The notes under the pieces were generated by a model that worked only from the letters and a program-made list of their open reading frames with translations, was not told the DNA's origin and ran no database searches. Source: Pestalotiopsis fici W106-1 (Eukaryota > Ascomycota > Sordariomycetes > Amphisphaeriales > Sporocadaceae). From it: DNA of 64,000 nt. Location: contig NW_006917103.1 in the NCBI RefSeq assembly GCF_000516985.1, positions 372,001 through 436,000 of the forward strand. The letters are read 5' to 3'. Below are positions 1 through 10,411 of this stretch, piece by piece (positions within the stretch are counted from its first letter, which is position 1; each line of letters starts with the position of its first letter). The position numbers and the translations under genes were made by a program.

Positions 1-2082
1 CAAAAAAGTTCGAATGCCACATCGCTGACACCAAAGGTATATTTCAATGTTTAAACGCCCGCAAAACGATGCGGTTCCTTGAAGGGGTACCCAGTGGCTA
101 AAAAGCTAAAGAGGAATAAGAATCGTGGAGGAGTCCATACCTACCCCAGGGGCCACTCCAAACAAAAAAATCAAGCTCCGATCCGAGGAAGGGGTCATTT
201 GTTAACTCCTTGCTTGTGCCGACATTTGACTTGGATTGTTTTATGCATTATTGCGCAGTGTGATGACGACGCCCAGGCTCTCTAACCTATTCCTGCTACT
301 AGAAAGCCTTCGTCTTAAACCACAAGCAGCATAGCTGGGCCGTTGTTTCATCCCATAGGGAAAAATCCAGGCGGGTGCCCGGTCCCTAGCAACATCCCGA
401 TTTGGTGTGAATTTTAGAGTGCGTACGGGCTCTGGGTGACGAGTCAAAATCAGGCGGTGCCAAGCGTTGTTGGAAGAAGAAAAAAAAAAAAGTCCGCTGG
501 CCCCCAAAAGCCCGTTCCAGTGGGCTAAGCCAGGTTGAATCATGGCACCCACTGCACTGTTACCTTGCAACAGCCATCACCCGAATTTCAATGGGCTTGC
601 AACCCGAAACCCGAAGCCCCTATCCAGATTTTCCTTAGATGGTCTGTCTGCCCGCTCGGCAAGGCGGTTGTGGCTTGACAATAAACCCGAATTGATTCGT
701 ATTCCTCGGCAGCCCTTCCAGTGTCCGTCACGCGACTTGGTAGTACGTAGCAGCTGCTGGCTGTATTCGTTCATTCGTTTATTCCCTGACTTTTTGTCAT
801 GATTATAGCGGGATTACGCAACCAGGGCAGCTACCAGCCAATGCCGTTCTTGGGACATGACTTGCACAGGGCTGGGCCAAGCACGAGCTGTGATCTCATA
901 ATGCTCGCGACACTTGACACACATGACCCAACCTACGTTGTACTGAAGACTTGGGACTTGGACTGTGATTTTTTACATTTACGGAGGGTCCGCCGCTTGT
1001 TGGTTGGTGAAGAAAAAAAAAGGCACGCGACAAGAACACACCGTCAGGCGCCGAGTTGCCTATTACAGCTGGGGCCAAAGAGAGGGAGAAAAGATCAACG
1101 AACGAAAGAAGAAAAAACCAGTCCCCAGTCCCGTCAACCTTGGCTAGCACCTTAATGAGAATGACTTCTTGGCACCTGTGCTACCGCCTCAAAAGTTCCC
1201 ACCTGCAACAAGCCGAGAACCCGTACTACCAGCAGCTTACCCTGTGTATTCATTTAGATAATTGAACAACAGATTTGATAGAGTTGCCCGTCGTTTTTTT
1301 TTTCCTTCTCCTGTTGTTCCCCAAATTGACCCGCAAAAGGATCGTGGTAATAGATCCCACAATCCCAAGCAGGCTCCAGCTGACACTGGCCAAGCAACTC
1401 CCTTTCTGTCGATCACTTGCTTACGACGACACGGCACCTGCATGATCACTGAGGCGAAGCTGACTGAACTGGGCAATTGTACTGGGTTGGTTGGTAGGTA
1501 TCTACGTACATGAGCTAGGCAGAATAGTTATCGAAAGCTTAGAGATGAACTGGACCCCAAGAAACCTTGTTTCCAGAAATCCCAAGGTACGACAGAGAGA
1601 GGGAGAGAGAGAGAGACAAAGATCCTGACTTGTTCGGTCGGGGCCTAACCTAGCACCCGCCCGCCTGCTATATCCATCCATGCGCGCGGTCTTCGAGAGC
1701 ACTATGTATCTGCTCCACTATGCATAGCTTCTGCGGTGGGGTCTATTGCGCGTTATCGAGCATCTCATTCACCAATTCTGCTGCTGTGGTGGGTATGATG
1801 ATCTGTGGTTCGCTGTTTGATAATATTATTAGAGCCCTGGCTCTCTCTCTCCTGCGCGCGCCCTCTGTTTTCTCTTTTCTGCTCTCACGCAACCTGTTGA
1901 CCGTATTTTGCTTCTTTTCTTCGTGTGTCGCTCATTGAACATACAAAGTAATTGATACTTTTTTGTTTTATTTTTACAAGAATCTAATGCTATAGTACAG
2001 CGAGATCGGGGCCCGACCTTTTTTTTCTTCTCGCATTTCGTCCCTCCTTGGCCTGGTTTGAGCATAAGAAACCTGGTCTTCG
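1..2082. other. Intergenic, no gene seen
   Basis: Short open frames here have no recognisable domain and no splice continuity. A purine-rich GA repeat lies at about 1594-1616. A pyrimidine-rich stretch (about 1835-2050) directly precedes the membrane-enzyme gene that starts at 2083/2146; such CT tracts are common in promoters and 5' leaders of filamentous fungi, so this is its likely leader. Confidence 0.5.
1594..1616. repeat. GA-rich microsatellite
   Basis: Near-perfect GA units. Simple repeat. Confidence 0.8.
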
Positions 2083-3566
2083 ATGATTGAAGCATTCCAG
2101 AGAGCTCGTGTCGTTACTTTGCCGGAAGAATTGCCAGCAGCAATCATGGCGAGCAAGTCGGACGATTGGAAGGGGATGGTGATTTGGAAAATGCCGGAAT
2201 GGATCGAACCAGTGGTACGTCTCAAAAGGAAAACCGACGCCAAATGTTGGACGAGGTGGTATACAGCTCCTAACGGGTCATACAGGGCATTGTCTCGATC
2301 CTCCTAGTTGCCATGTTCGTCACACGGCGGCGGAGCTTTTCCATCTTGAGCGGCAAGGACTCTAGCTACCGGCCTCTGATTTCGCACGAGGACTCGCCGA
2401 GCACCTCTGACGACGAGGACTATACCTTCTCCCCGAAGCCGAACGTGGAATACCCCCCGAAACGCAGGCGCATCTTTGGACTCTGGACCGTCCTCACACC
2501 CAACTCGAGCCGCTTTGCACGACACTTTCACTCGCGCATCCTGCAGAAATACCCGTTCCTGGTTGAGATGTTTTACTGGGTCATTACCTACTTCTTTTAC
2601 CGCATGACGGCCAAGGTCTCTGCCATTTGGTACGGCAGCACCGAAAGCCTCTGGCTTAATGCGCAGGCACACGGCATCTCCCTGCTCGAGACCGAGGCGT
2701 GGGTTCTGGGTTCCGATTCGACCGATGCCAGCCGCTGGATCGAGTGGCGCGTCCAGCAATGGTTCATTGCCGGCGCCGAGATTGGCGACATTCGCCGCCT
2801 GCTCCTCACCATTCTGAACCGCGCCTACGCCCTGATTCACATTCCCGGCACCGTGGGCTTCATTGCATACTATTACTACGTTGCGCCCAACCACACGCGC
2901 TTCTGCACCGTCCGCCGCACCATGTCTCTTCTGAACATGTTTGCCTTTCTCACCTTTACCGTCTACCCGTGCATGCCGCCGCGCCTGCTGCCCAAGGAGT
3001 TTGGCTTCATCGACACTGTCAATGCCGAGGACGCCGCCAGCGTCTTCATGAGCGGCAAGTACGTCAACAAGCTCGCTGCCATGCCGAGTATGCACTTTGG
3101 CTACGCTTTCTGCATTGGTTGTGTTTTCATTTACGAGAGCGGTTTCATGCGGCAGTGGTGCCGTCTGCCCTGCTTCAGCAGCAGCAGTACCAGCAACAGC
3201 AACAAGTCCGCCGACGCTCTGGAAGACGAGACCGCGGAGCAGCAGCAACAGCAGCAGCACGACATTGAGACGCCTTACCTGAAGCAGACCATTCTAGAGT
3301 CCGAACCCGACCAGCAGCGCGAGCGCTCACCCCTGGCACGCATTCTGTTCCTGGTCGTGGGTGTCCTGTACCCGTCCTTTATCCTGCTGTGCATTGTCGC
3401 CACCGCCAACCACTACATTCTCGACGCCGTGGCCGCCGCTCTCGTTGTTCTCCTGGCCTATCTGTGCAACCGCGTCCTGCTCAACTTTCTCGTCCTCGAG
3501 GATTGGCTGCTCTGGGCCTGGAGGCTGGAGAAGCCAGAGCCTACCACTGGCAAGACGAGAACGTGA
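2083..3566 (+). CDS. Aur1/Ipt1-type PAP2 superfamily integral membrane protein
   Basis: Model: join(2083..2214, 2286..3566), 470 aa; a second in-frame ATG at 2146 would give 449 aa. The 71-nt intron (GTACGT...CAG) falls between codons. The protein has several hydrophobic segments and both halves of a PAP2_3 (Aur1/inositolphosphotransferase) active site: a P-S-M-H block near residue 310 (bases about 3081-3093) and an N-H-Y-I-L-D block near residue 420 (about 3409-3426), matching the H...HxxxD arrangement of lipid phosphatases and phosphotransferases. Between them lies a loop rich in Ser, Asn and Gln, including a run of Q at 3239-3256. Family knowledge: such proteins transfer or remove a phospho-head group on a lipid in the ER/Golgi membrane. 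The true substrate cannot be read from sequence; it is not necessarily the essential ceramide synthase Aur1. The N-terminus is cytosolic-looking, acidic and Ser-rich. Confidence 0.85.
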
Positions 3567-4323
3567 ACAAAAGAGAGACAAGCAAAGAAATAATACATAC
3601 AATGAGAGAAGTACAGGAAGAAGGCAGTGGATGATAGAAAGAAGGAAAGCATGGATGACAATATACCCCTTAGCATGATATATACTTTTTTAGACCTAAC
3701 TTGGACATATTCTGTTTCATCCCCGACTGCATTCAGAGTCTAGTTTGATCAAACGTGATACAACACAGCGCTTGGGTTTTCCTCGGGAAATGGACATCGG
3801 GTGGCATTCTGGGGTATTGAGCGATTTCGAACATTTAGATTTTTTTATTCTTTATTCTTTACTTTTTTCTTATGCTGACGACTATGACAGCTATTTTTCA
3901 AAATTAATCACGCAGCTCAATCCAGAACGCCCTAATGCGTGATGCGTCTTCTACGACGCGCGGTTGGGTTTACAGGGTCTCTCCCCTCGTCGGCCTGTGC
4001 TCTCTTGGAGAAATTATACAGACCAGATCACGCACCCGCGACAAGCTTCTCCCCACAGAGCATGGCACTATTTCCCCAAAGTACCGGCGGCACTGCCGCG
4101 ACCAGGGTATGCACTCGACGTGTTTGGTCCTGTATGAAGGACGGACTATATGGAGGATATCATGGCCTTGTCCCAATGTTCGAATGGTGGAAAAGGTCCA
4201 CCATGACTGGAGGGGGACCCGTGTTGCGCTAATCATCAAAGCCAATCTTGGTACTGGCAGCGGTCTAGATGAGACGGACGAACCGAATCGTCCTTCGAAT
4301 CAGCAGCGGCTTCTTTTCATCTC
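3567..4323. other. Intergenic between convergent genes
   Basis: This lies between the 3' ends of the PAP2-type gene and the UstYa-like gene. It holds short AT-rich pieces at about 3840-3880. I see no coding signal or RNA gene. Confidence 0.5.
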
Positions 4324-5414
4324 TTAGTAGATCTGCTGGTCGTCGTAGGCTCGTACACTTTCCAGATAATCGCGGACCTGGTTGATATCCTTGCAAACTA
4401 GATCACGGAAACTTGGGGTCAGCACACATACAAGGCAATTCCGGTGGTGGAAAAGGGGTGTTTTCCTGGGATGGATGAACGAAAAAAAAAAAACTTACCA
4501 TGCTTGGCATCCCAGCCGTCGGAACCCGAGTTGTCGTCGGGAAAGGTGGTGGCCTTGCCCTCGAGGGCCGTGTCGGCCGCGCAGAGAATGGACTGGCGCA
4601 TGTAGCTGAAGCAGTGGATCATGTGCCAGTGGTGGTCGTCGGGGATCTCGTGTCCCGACTTGAGGCCCGAGTAGGTCTGCACAATGGCCCAGAGGCAGTG
4701 CAGCTGGTGCGTCATGGACGTGGTGAAGACGGTCATGCCCTCGTACCACTGGATGGGGTGCGGGAGGTCGTGGTACTTGGAGGGATCCTTGACCCACTGG
4801 AAGCCCATGCCGACTGGAGTGATGTTAGTCAGGAAAACTTTTGGCAACACGAGAGACGCTCGAGGGAAATGGATTAGTGTAGGGAGGAGAGGTCTGACGT
4901 ACGAGGCATGAGCTTGTTCCACTTGTCGAGTATTTCAGGCTTGAAGAATTCCGAGACATTGTAAGGAGCGTACTCTTCCTCGTGTACGAATGTGGTAATC
5001 TGCTCAGAGACTAGGTGCAAGGTTAGCAAATTCTGCCAAGAGATTATAAACTATACTATACTACACCCTGTGCAAGTATAGCAGTATAGTAGGTGCAAGT
5101 TTAAACTTACACTTTGGCCCAACGCCAGTAATGTCACCACCAAAGTCGTAGGGCTTGACAACGGGCTCGTTGAAATATGACCGAGCGACGAAGCCGAGGA
5201 TTATGACCAGCAGCGTCGTGTCAATCAGCCACCGCCACGCATTGAGCGCGCCGCATACTCTGCTCGCCCGCGACGACGGCCGCCTCGGCGTCATGTCCAG
5301 GTCCACGTCGTGCCACTGCTTGGTCTCCTCCATGAGCGACTCGACCTCGGTGCTCGACCGATCGTCGCTGTCGTCTACTGGCATGTTTGTGTACTTGTGT
5401 TGTTTGGAATCCAT
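4324..5414 (-). CDS. UstYa-like oxidase (DUF3328 family)
   Basis: Model: complement(join(4324..4397, 4499..4813, 4903..5010, 5111..5414)), 266 aa; all four exons join in frame with GTAAGT/GTACGT donors and TAG/CAG acceptors. A Ser/Asp-rich cytosolic N-terminus is followed by one membrane anchor (about residues 65-85). Two HxxHC motifs, H-Q-L-H-C (173-177) and H-M-I-H-C (201-205), are the signature of the UstYa/DUF3328 family; the C-terminus carries the family's H-x-C-K-D-I-x-Q-V block. Family knowledge: members such as UstYa/UstYb are copper- or metal-dependent oxidases that cyclise or oxidise peptides and other secondary metabolites, but many have no assigned substrate. No precursor peptide with Kex2-separated repeats is visible nearby, so this looks like a stand-alone copy. 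The start at 5414 is preferred over an in-frame non-ATG extension. Confidence 0.88.
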
Positions 5415-6652
5415 TTTGAAAAGATGGAGTGGTGTGATGTGTATAGTAGAGTCAACTCCTCCTGAATGAGCTTTCTCTATTCTGTTTCGTGATGATTGTG
5501 AACAACAACTCCAGCCACGGACTGAGAGCAATTGAGAATCTTTGAGAGAGTTTTCAATAATTACTTGGCAAAAGAGAAGATCTCAAACCTGCAGGAACGA
5601 GAATAGAGCAGGGCGAATCCATCTTATTGCCTTTTTGCATGTCCGTGTAATATTTCCCCCTTGCCCCTTCTCTTCCAGCGGCTGCGACGGCATACAGGAA
5701 GTCATCCCATGCTTATTCGTCTCGACTCCAGATCGATGCCCCCAATGTAGAATGGTGAGGTTGCAACTGCAGGTGTTTGAGGTCAGACTTGAGACTGGCG
5801 CCTTTTTCCGCGGGGTGCAGCCAAAACACGATGTGCGCAGGGGTTCAACGCAGGTTGGAGGTGTTTCAGTATTTTTAAGCTTGTTGATTTACCTCGGCGC
5901 TTCGCGAGCAAAGAGTATACCGACTGTTGGATAAATACTCATATATGTAATTGACGTTCAAATGCATCTTGCGCTCCTTTATTGGAATTTATAAATGTCA
6001 ATATAACCATAAAATGAAAATTTGTTTTTTGAAGAAAAGAGAAGTGGTAAATGATATCGACGCTTCAGAGTCTATGGACTGAAATCGAGGCAGATGCACG
6101 GCCAGGGCGTCTCCACCCCAGCGGTTCCACGCGGGTTTCATCTTGCCAAGCATCAGCTTCAAAGCGACTTCAGACTGTTTGCAAAGATGTTCCTTGGCAG
6201 CAGAAATTACTAATGGCACATAAAAGATGCGGCATATGAGCCAGGGTATCTCGTGAGGTTATTGGGCCGGTTCTTGCATGTTTGACTGTGGCAACCAAAT
6301 GTCTAGACTGGCCAAGCCTTTTGAGCGATCTTGAAAGGGGTGATCTGGGTGGTGGTCTTTTCATACATACCGTTTGATCGTCTTCATCAGCAGCACTTCT
6401 CGCGCCAAGAAAGTCCCAGATGACAGGTTAAAGTTGACTTGAAATATATTAGCCGACTAAGAATAGCAAAGTACAGCTAGATCCCCCATATACCCACATC
6501 TCCTATTGCAATTAAAGTCGCCTGTTTATCCTAGAGAGAATGGCAGGGTCACACAGTCTGTGGAGATTTCGTGTGAACTAGAAAGATTTGCAGAATTTCG
6601 ATTAATCTCAAGATGGCATTTGTACAGTCGGTACTTTTCCAACGTTTAAAGA
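5415..6652. other. Intergenic, no gene seen
   Basis: Upstream region of the UstYa-like gene and downstream region of the phosphotransferase gene. Open frames of 60-130 codons lack recognisable motifs. Confidence 0.45.
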
Positions 6653-7846
6653 CTATATCCCCAGATCTTGCAAAGCTTGCTCCACCGTCGAACGCCAGGT
6701 CCTCGCCATTTCAAGTCTCTTCCCTCTTGGACACACCTCGACAATTGCTCTCACAAAGTTCAGCACCTTGACAATGGACTTGTGAGGATCCTGATTCTTC
6801 ACGTCAAAGTCTGCAAGAAGCGCTGGAGATCTCTCCTTGCAAATCTTGCTGAAAATATCCTTGAACAGTCTGTCGCGCTCCGCAAACGACGCCGGAGACT
6901 CGTCTTTCGCACTCCACAGAAAGCCGCCGCCCGGACTCCATAATGGCAAAGGCAGTACAGCTGCAAACTCCCAGTCTAGTATACTCGTGATTTCGAGGGT
7001 CTCTGGGTCGCACATGATGTTGCCGAAATGGAGGTCCTTGTGCGTCAATATGTACTTTGCGTCGTTCAATTCGGCAGCATGGTCTTGTGCAAAGGTAAGA
7101 AACTTCTCGAGTCTTGGAATCATGTCCCTCATCCACTCGAGCGACTCGTGCCTTTCGATATTGCGCACATACTGCTGTATGTGGCCTTGGAGATAGTCGG
7201 TATATGAGCTGAAAGGGCCATGCACATTGAGCAAGTCAATAGTCGCGTCGCCGCCCCAATACTGGGCAATCTCCGGGCCCTGCCAGAAGTTCTCTGCCAA
7301 CACTCGACCAGGAACAATGTTATTGTTCTCGTCGATGCTGATTCCGCCGGCATGAGTCCATTCATGGCGATGGATCTCAATGAGGTAGTCCGTGAGCTGG
7401 CTGACGAGCTTTGCAATCTTGCCATCATCGAGCTTGTCGTAAATGGTGTCGACGCTGACGCCCCGGACCCTCTCCAGCAGCGTGAATTCGTAGCCAATGG
7501 CATTGTTCTCGGAAGCATCGAACCGGATGACGGCGGGAATAGGGATCTTGCAGTTTTCCCGCACCCAAGTCATGGCTGCGACCTCGTTGAGCGTCTTGAT
7601 CCGGGGAATGTGCTTGCCTGCCACCCGCAGGACCAATGCAATGGAACCATCTTCTTCGAGGGATCGCGCGGGGTACAACGCGTCAGCATCTGCAGGTGAG
7701 AATATGATCAGATATATGGTATGGTAGGCGGCCGTTGTTATCAGTGGTTTGATGGTGGTAGGCTCTGGGAGTGACAATTCAGAGACCAATTTTCTGATGA
7801 TATCGTCGGACAAGACCGGGGGTAGATATAACCTCGGGTCAGCCAT
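6653..7846 (-). CDS. APH-family phosphotransferase / small-molecule kinase-like protein
   Basis: Single-exon gene of 397 aa, taking the first in-frame ATG (7844-7846). The kinase-like fold is shown by a Brenner-type catalytic loop H-K-D-L-H-F-G-N-I-M at about residues 268-277 (Asp as catalytic base, Asn for Mg) and a D-W-E-F-A metal-binding motif near 290-294. The N-terminal lobe has the usual L-R-V...E...W pattern, with E in the alpha-C position. Family knowledge: fungal APH-type proteins phosphorylate small molecules such as choline/ethanolamine-like compounds, amino sugars or unknown substrates, and are much expanded in Hypocreales; few have known substrates. No signal peptide or membrane segment, so probably cytosolic. 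Nothing in the neighbourhood suggests the substrate. Confidence 0.88.
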   Translation of the reverse strand: MADPRLYLPPVLSDDIIRKLVSELSLPEPTTIKPLITTAAYHTIYLIIFSPADADALYPARSLEEDGSIALVLRVAGKHIPRIKTLNEVAAMTWVRENCKIPIPAVIRFDASENNAIGYEFTLLERVRGVSVDTIYDKLDDGKIAKLVSQLTDYLIEIHRHEWTHAGGISIDENNNIVPGRVLAENFWQGPEIAQYWGGDATIDLLNVHGPFSSYTDYLQGHIQQYVRNIERHESLEWMRDMIPRLEKFLTFAQDHAAELNDAKYILTHKDLHFGNIMCDPETLEITSILDWEFAAVLPLPLWSPGGGFLWSAKDESPASFAERDRLFKDIFSKICKERSPALLADFDVKNQDPHKSIVKVLNFVRAIVEVCPRGKRLEMARTWRSTVEQALQDLGI

Positions 7847-8603
7847 TATCTCTGCGTGGACGTGCCGAGGGCAAGGCTGTTGTTGTTCATCCACTCAATC
7901 AGTTGTAAATTGTAAAGTGTTTTGATTGCGGACAACTCAGGTATCTATGAATATGATTGTCAAGTGTTTTTCTTGGCGGAAACTTAGAAAACTATGATGA
8001 GCATCAAAAGACTTTAAATGCTTTTGACGATATCGTTAATCTACATCCCGAATCCCGGGTGAATGTTCTGGATTGTGAGGCTCGGCCGCTCAGCGTTCCA
8101 TCTCGGGATGAATCATACACAACAGTGTTGCATGTGGGTCCTTGCTTATACATACCTTGACTTACTTATGCAGGCTCTATCGATAGATTTGTCAGAATGA
8201 ATCATATTCTATCAACTTCTGCATCAATCTTGAATGCACAAAATTTGGAATTTCAAGCATATTGGATTTGTCAAAAATCACTCGAGACTTGTTGGACGTT
8301 TCCAGTAGGTGCATAATTTGTCCATGATGTGCTTTTCCCATTTCTCATTTTCATGGTCCTTACGCGGCGCACTATTTCTAGCGGCTCACTCACTAAACTT
8401 TAGCAGATAGGGCCACTATCTGCCCAGTGGTTCTTGGCGCTTCGGTTGCTTCCGACGCATAGGGCTGGGTATCACCTGCGCTACCTTGTATACATGCGTA
8501 AGCTCAGGTACCCGTTGGTACCCTCGTTATTTTGGTCTTGAACATTGTTTTATTATTTCTGTTAATTACCATGTCGCATCTACATGTATGACACATTAAC
8601 AAA
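7847..8603. other. Intergenic, no gene seen
   Basis: AT-rich spacer between two genes on the minus strand. It holds no domain-bearing frame and no RNA gene that I can recognise. Confidence 0.45.
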
Positions 8604-9557
8604 CTATGCGCTAGCAGTCGACGTTGCCGAGGTCGTTGCTGCCGTGGTTGTGGATGTGCTGCTTCCGTCGCCGCTCCCAATCACCACGGCCTGTACCACC
8701 TGTCCCAGCGAGTTGGTCACAATGTTGACCAGCGAATTGAGCGGCTCGTACAGATACGTCTTCTGTATGAGCCCGCCGTCCAGTATCGTCTGCGCACCCG
8801 TGTCCGTCATGTTCTGCTGGTAGTTGCCGATGATGGTGCTCAGCAGCGTGCCCGCGGTTCCTGCCACCTCTTGGACAATATTGCCGAGGTTGTCAATCAA
8901 GAAGTTGATGGTGGAATCGCCATTCACAATGGATCCGAGCAGGCCATCGACGGCGCCCACGACCGAGTCTACAACGTCACCGACCTCATTCAGGATATTG
9001 ATCAGGAGCGGGTTGAGGTCCAGCGTTGCCAGCGTCCGGTTGACAATGTCTACCAGGTTGCCGAGCCGGATGATGAGTTCCAACTCGGCATCGACGTCTG
9101 CAATCGTAATGTTGACCTTGGTGATGCCCACCTGGATGCCGGCATTGATCTCAACCAAACTGGCGACTTGGGCTGCAAGGTTGATCTCAGCTTGCAGATT
9201 GTCGACATCCAGTTCAATCTTGTCTACTGACAGCTGGGGAACCCTCAAGAGCACATCAGGCGGATTTGTACTCGAGGTGGAAGAACTGGAAGTCGAACCA
9301 CTGCCGCCGGAGCTGCCGGCGGCGGTCGTTGAGGCCGTTGTCTGCGACCCCCCATTGCTGGGGCTACTTGCGGACTCTGTAGCGGCGCTCGAGTCTGCCG
9401 TCGAGACTACAGTAGTAGCCCCCGTGTCCGACGTTGCGACTGTCGAGTCAGTGGGCGCCGTCACGGCAGTGGTGCCATCAGTGACGGAAGCTGTCTGGGC
9501 TGCTGCCAGGGCAAACAGCACACACGCCCACAGGAAGGAGAGAAAGCGATACTGCAT
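8604..9557 (-). CDS. Secreted protein of uncharacterised fungal family, copy A of a divergent pair
   Basis: Single exon of 317 aa from the ATG at 9555-9557; the N-terminus (M-Q-Y-R-F-L-S-F-L-W...A-A-A-Q) is a clear signal peptide. A Ser/Thr/Ala-rich linker (about residues 20-105), probably O-glycosylated, is followed by a region of alternating hydrophobic/polar residues rich in Val, Ile, Leu, Asp and Asn, containing short repeats of the form I-E-L-D-V-D-N and V-N-I-T-I-x-D-V-D. The C-terminus is again Ser/Thr-rich. The central region is clearly related to the gene at 10412, for example V-D-N-x-x-A-x-[IV]-N-L and D-L-N-P-[LI]. I do not recognise a named domain; amphipathic strands could suggest a lipid- or surface-interacting role, but that is a guess. 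The gene is transcribed away from its relative across an 854-bp spacer. Confidence 0.8.
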   Translation of the reverse strand: MQYRFLSFLWACVLFALAAAQTASVTDGTTAVTAPTDSTVATSDTGATTVVSTADSSAATESASSPSNGGSQTTASTTAAGSSGGSGSTSSSSTSSTNPPDVLLRVPQLSVDKIELDVDNLQAEINLAAQVASLVEINAGIQVGITKVNITIADVDAELELIIRLGNLVDIVNRTLATLDLNPLLINILNEVGDVVDSVVGAVDGLLGSIVNGDSTINFLIDNLGNIVQEVAGTAGTLLSTIIGNYQQNMTDTGAQTILDGGLIQKTYLYEPLNSLVNIVTNSLGQVVQAVVIGSGDGSSTSTTTAATTSATSTASA

Positions 9558-10411
9558 GTTGCTGAAAAGAGCGTATGGATGATGAGAAGGGAGCGACAGC
9601 GCACAACAGGACTGTGCAGCACCAGACGACTCTTCCTCGCGGGTGCTAGGAATGACATATAAAAGGCACACAATGTTAATCAATCACAAAGCATAGCCCG
9701 ACCCCTGGCAGACCAAGACTCATTTAACCCATCCCCTCGTCTGTGATCTCGATTCCTGTTTTCATCGCATGACAGCCTAAGCCGGTCGCGGCATTGCTAT
9801 GGGGGATACAGCACTCACCGTTACTCTACAAGAGGGCCCGGATCGCGAAAATATGCTTACTTCGCCCACATTAGACACAATGGTGGACGTAAAAATCAAG
9901 CTGTTCCAAGGACGGGGAGATTGCGCATGATGCACCAGCATAGATGTTTTCATGGGGTAGCAAGGTGGGCTACCCAATGTGAACCCATGTCGCCCTTGTC
10001 TAGTCGAATCGGAGGTTATATCAACCCCTGTACACTGCGGAGCTCGTCACCAAAGAGGCTTAAGTCAACCTGCTTCTAGGCCCGACTGAACCATGATGTT
10101 GGCTCTTTCGGCACCACATATTCCCAGTTGTAAGGCATCGTAACCTTGTTCTTGCGATCCCCAAGGGGGGAAATATGCCAAGTCAGCAGTCGGCAGTGAC
10201 CTGATTGTATGTAACCTTGAGAGGTTGTGCCTAGATTTCTTTCAGCCGATCGCCCCTCGTCCCTGCGATGCAGCATCGATGCAGGATCTGGACTTTCCGT
10301 TCATCCTTTTAGATGATAGATGCCCTTTTCCTTTGGCCGTCGAAAGCAGAAGACTGAACCTTTGTGGCATGTCAAGGTCTTAGTCGTCCTCAACTCTCAT
10401 CATTGCCCGCC
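9558..10411. promoter_or_regulatory. Shared intergenic region of divergent secreted-protein pair
   Basis: This 854-bp spacer separates the start codons of two related, oppositely oriented secreted-protein genes and must contain both promoters. Direct sequence evidence for particular factor sites was not established; co-regulation is inference from the arrangement. Confidence 0.45.

Noticed and set aside
2304..3260. Long minus-strand frame of 318 codons opposite the PAP2-type gene
   Set aside because: Antisense shadow of a GC-rich coding exon; no family features.
8824..9582. Plus-strand frame of 252 codons opposite the secreted-protein gene
   Set aside because: Low-complexity mirror of a Ser/Thr/Val-rich coding sequence.
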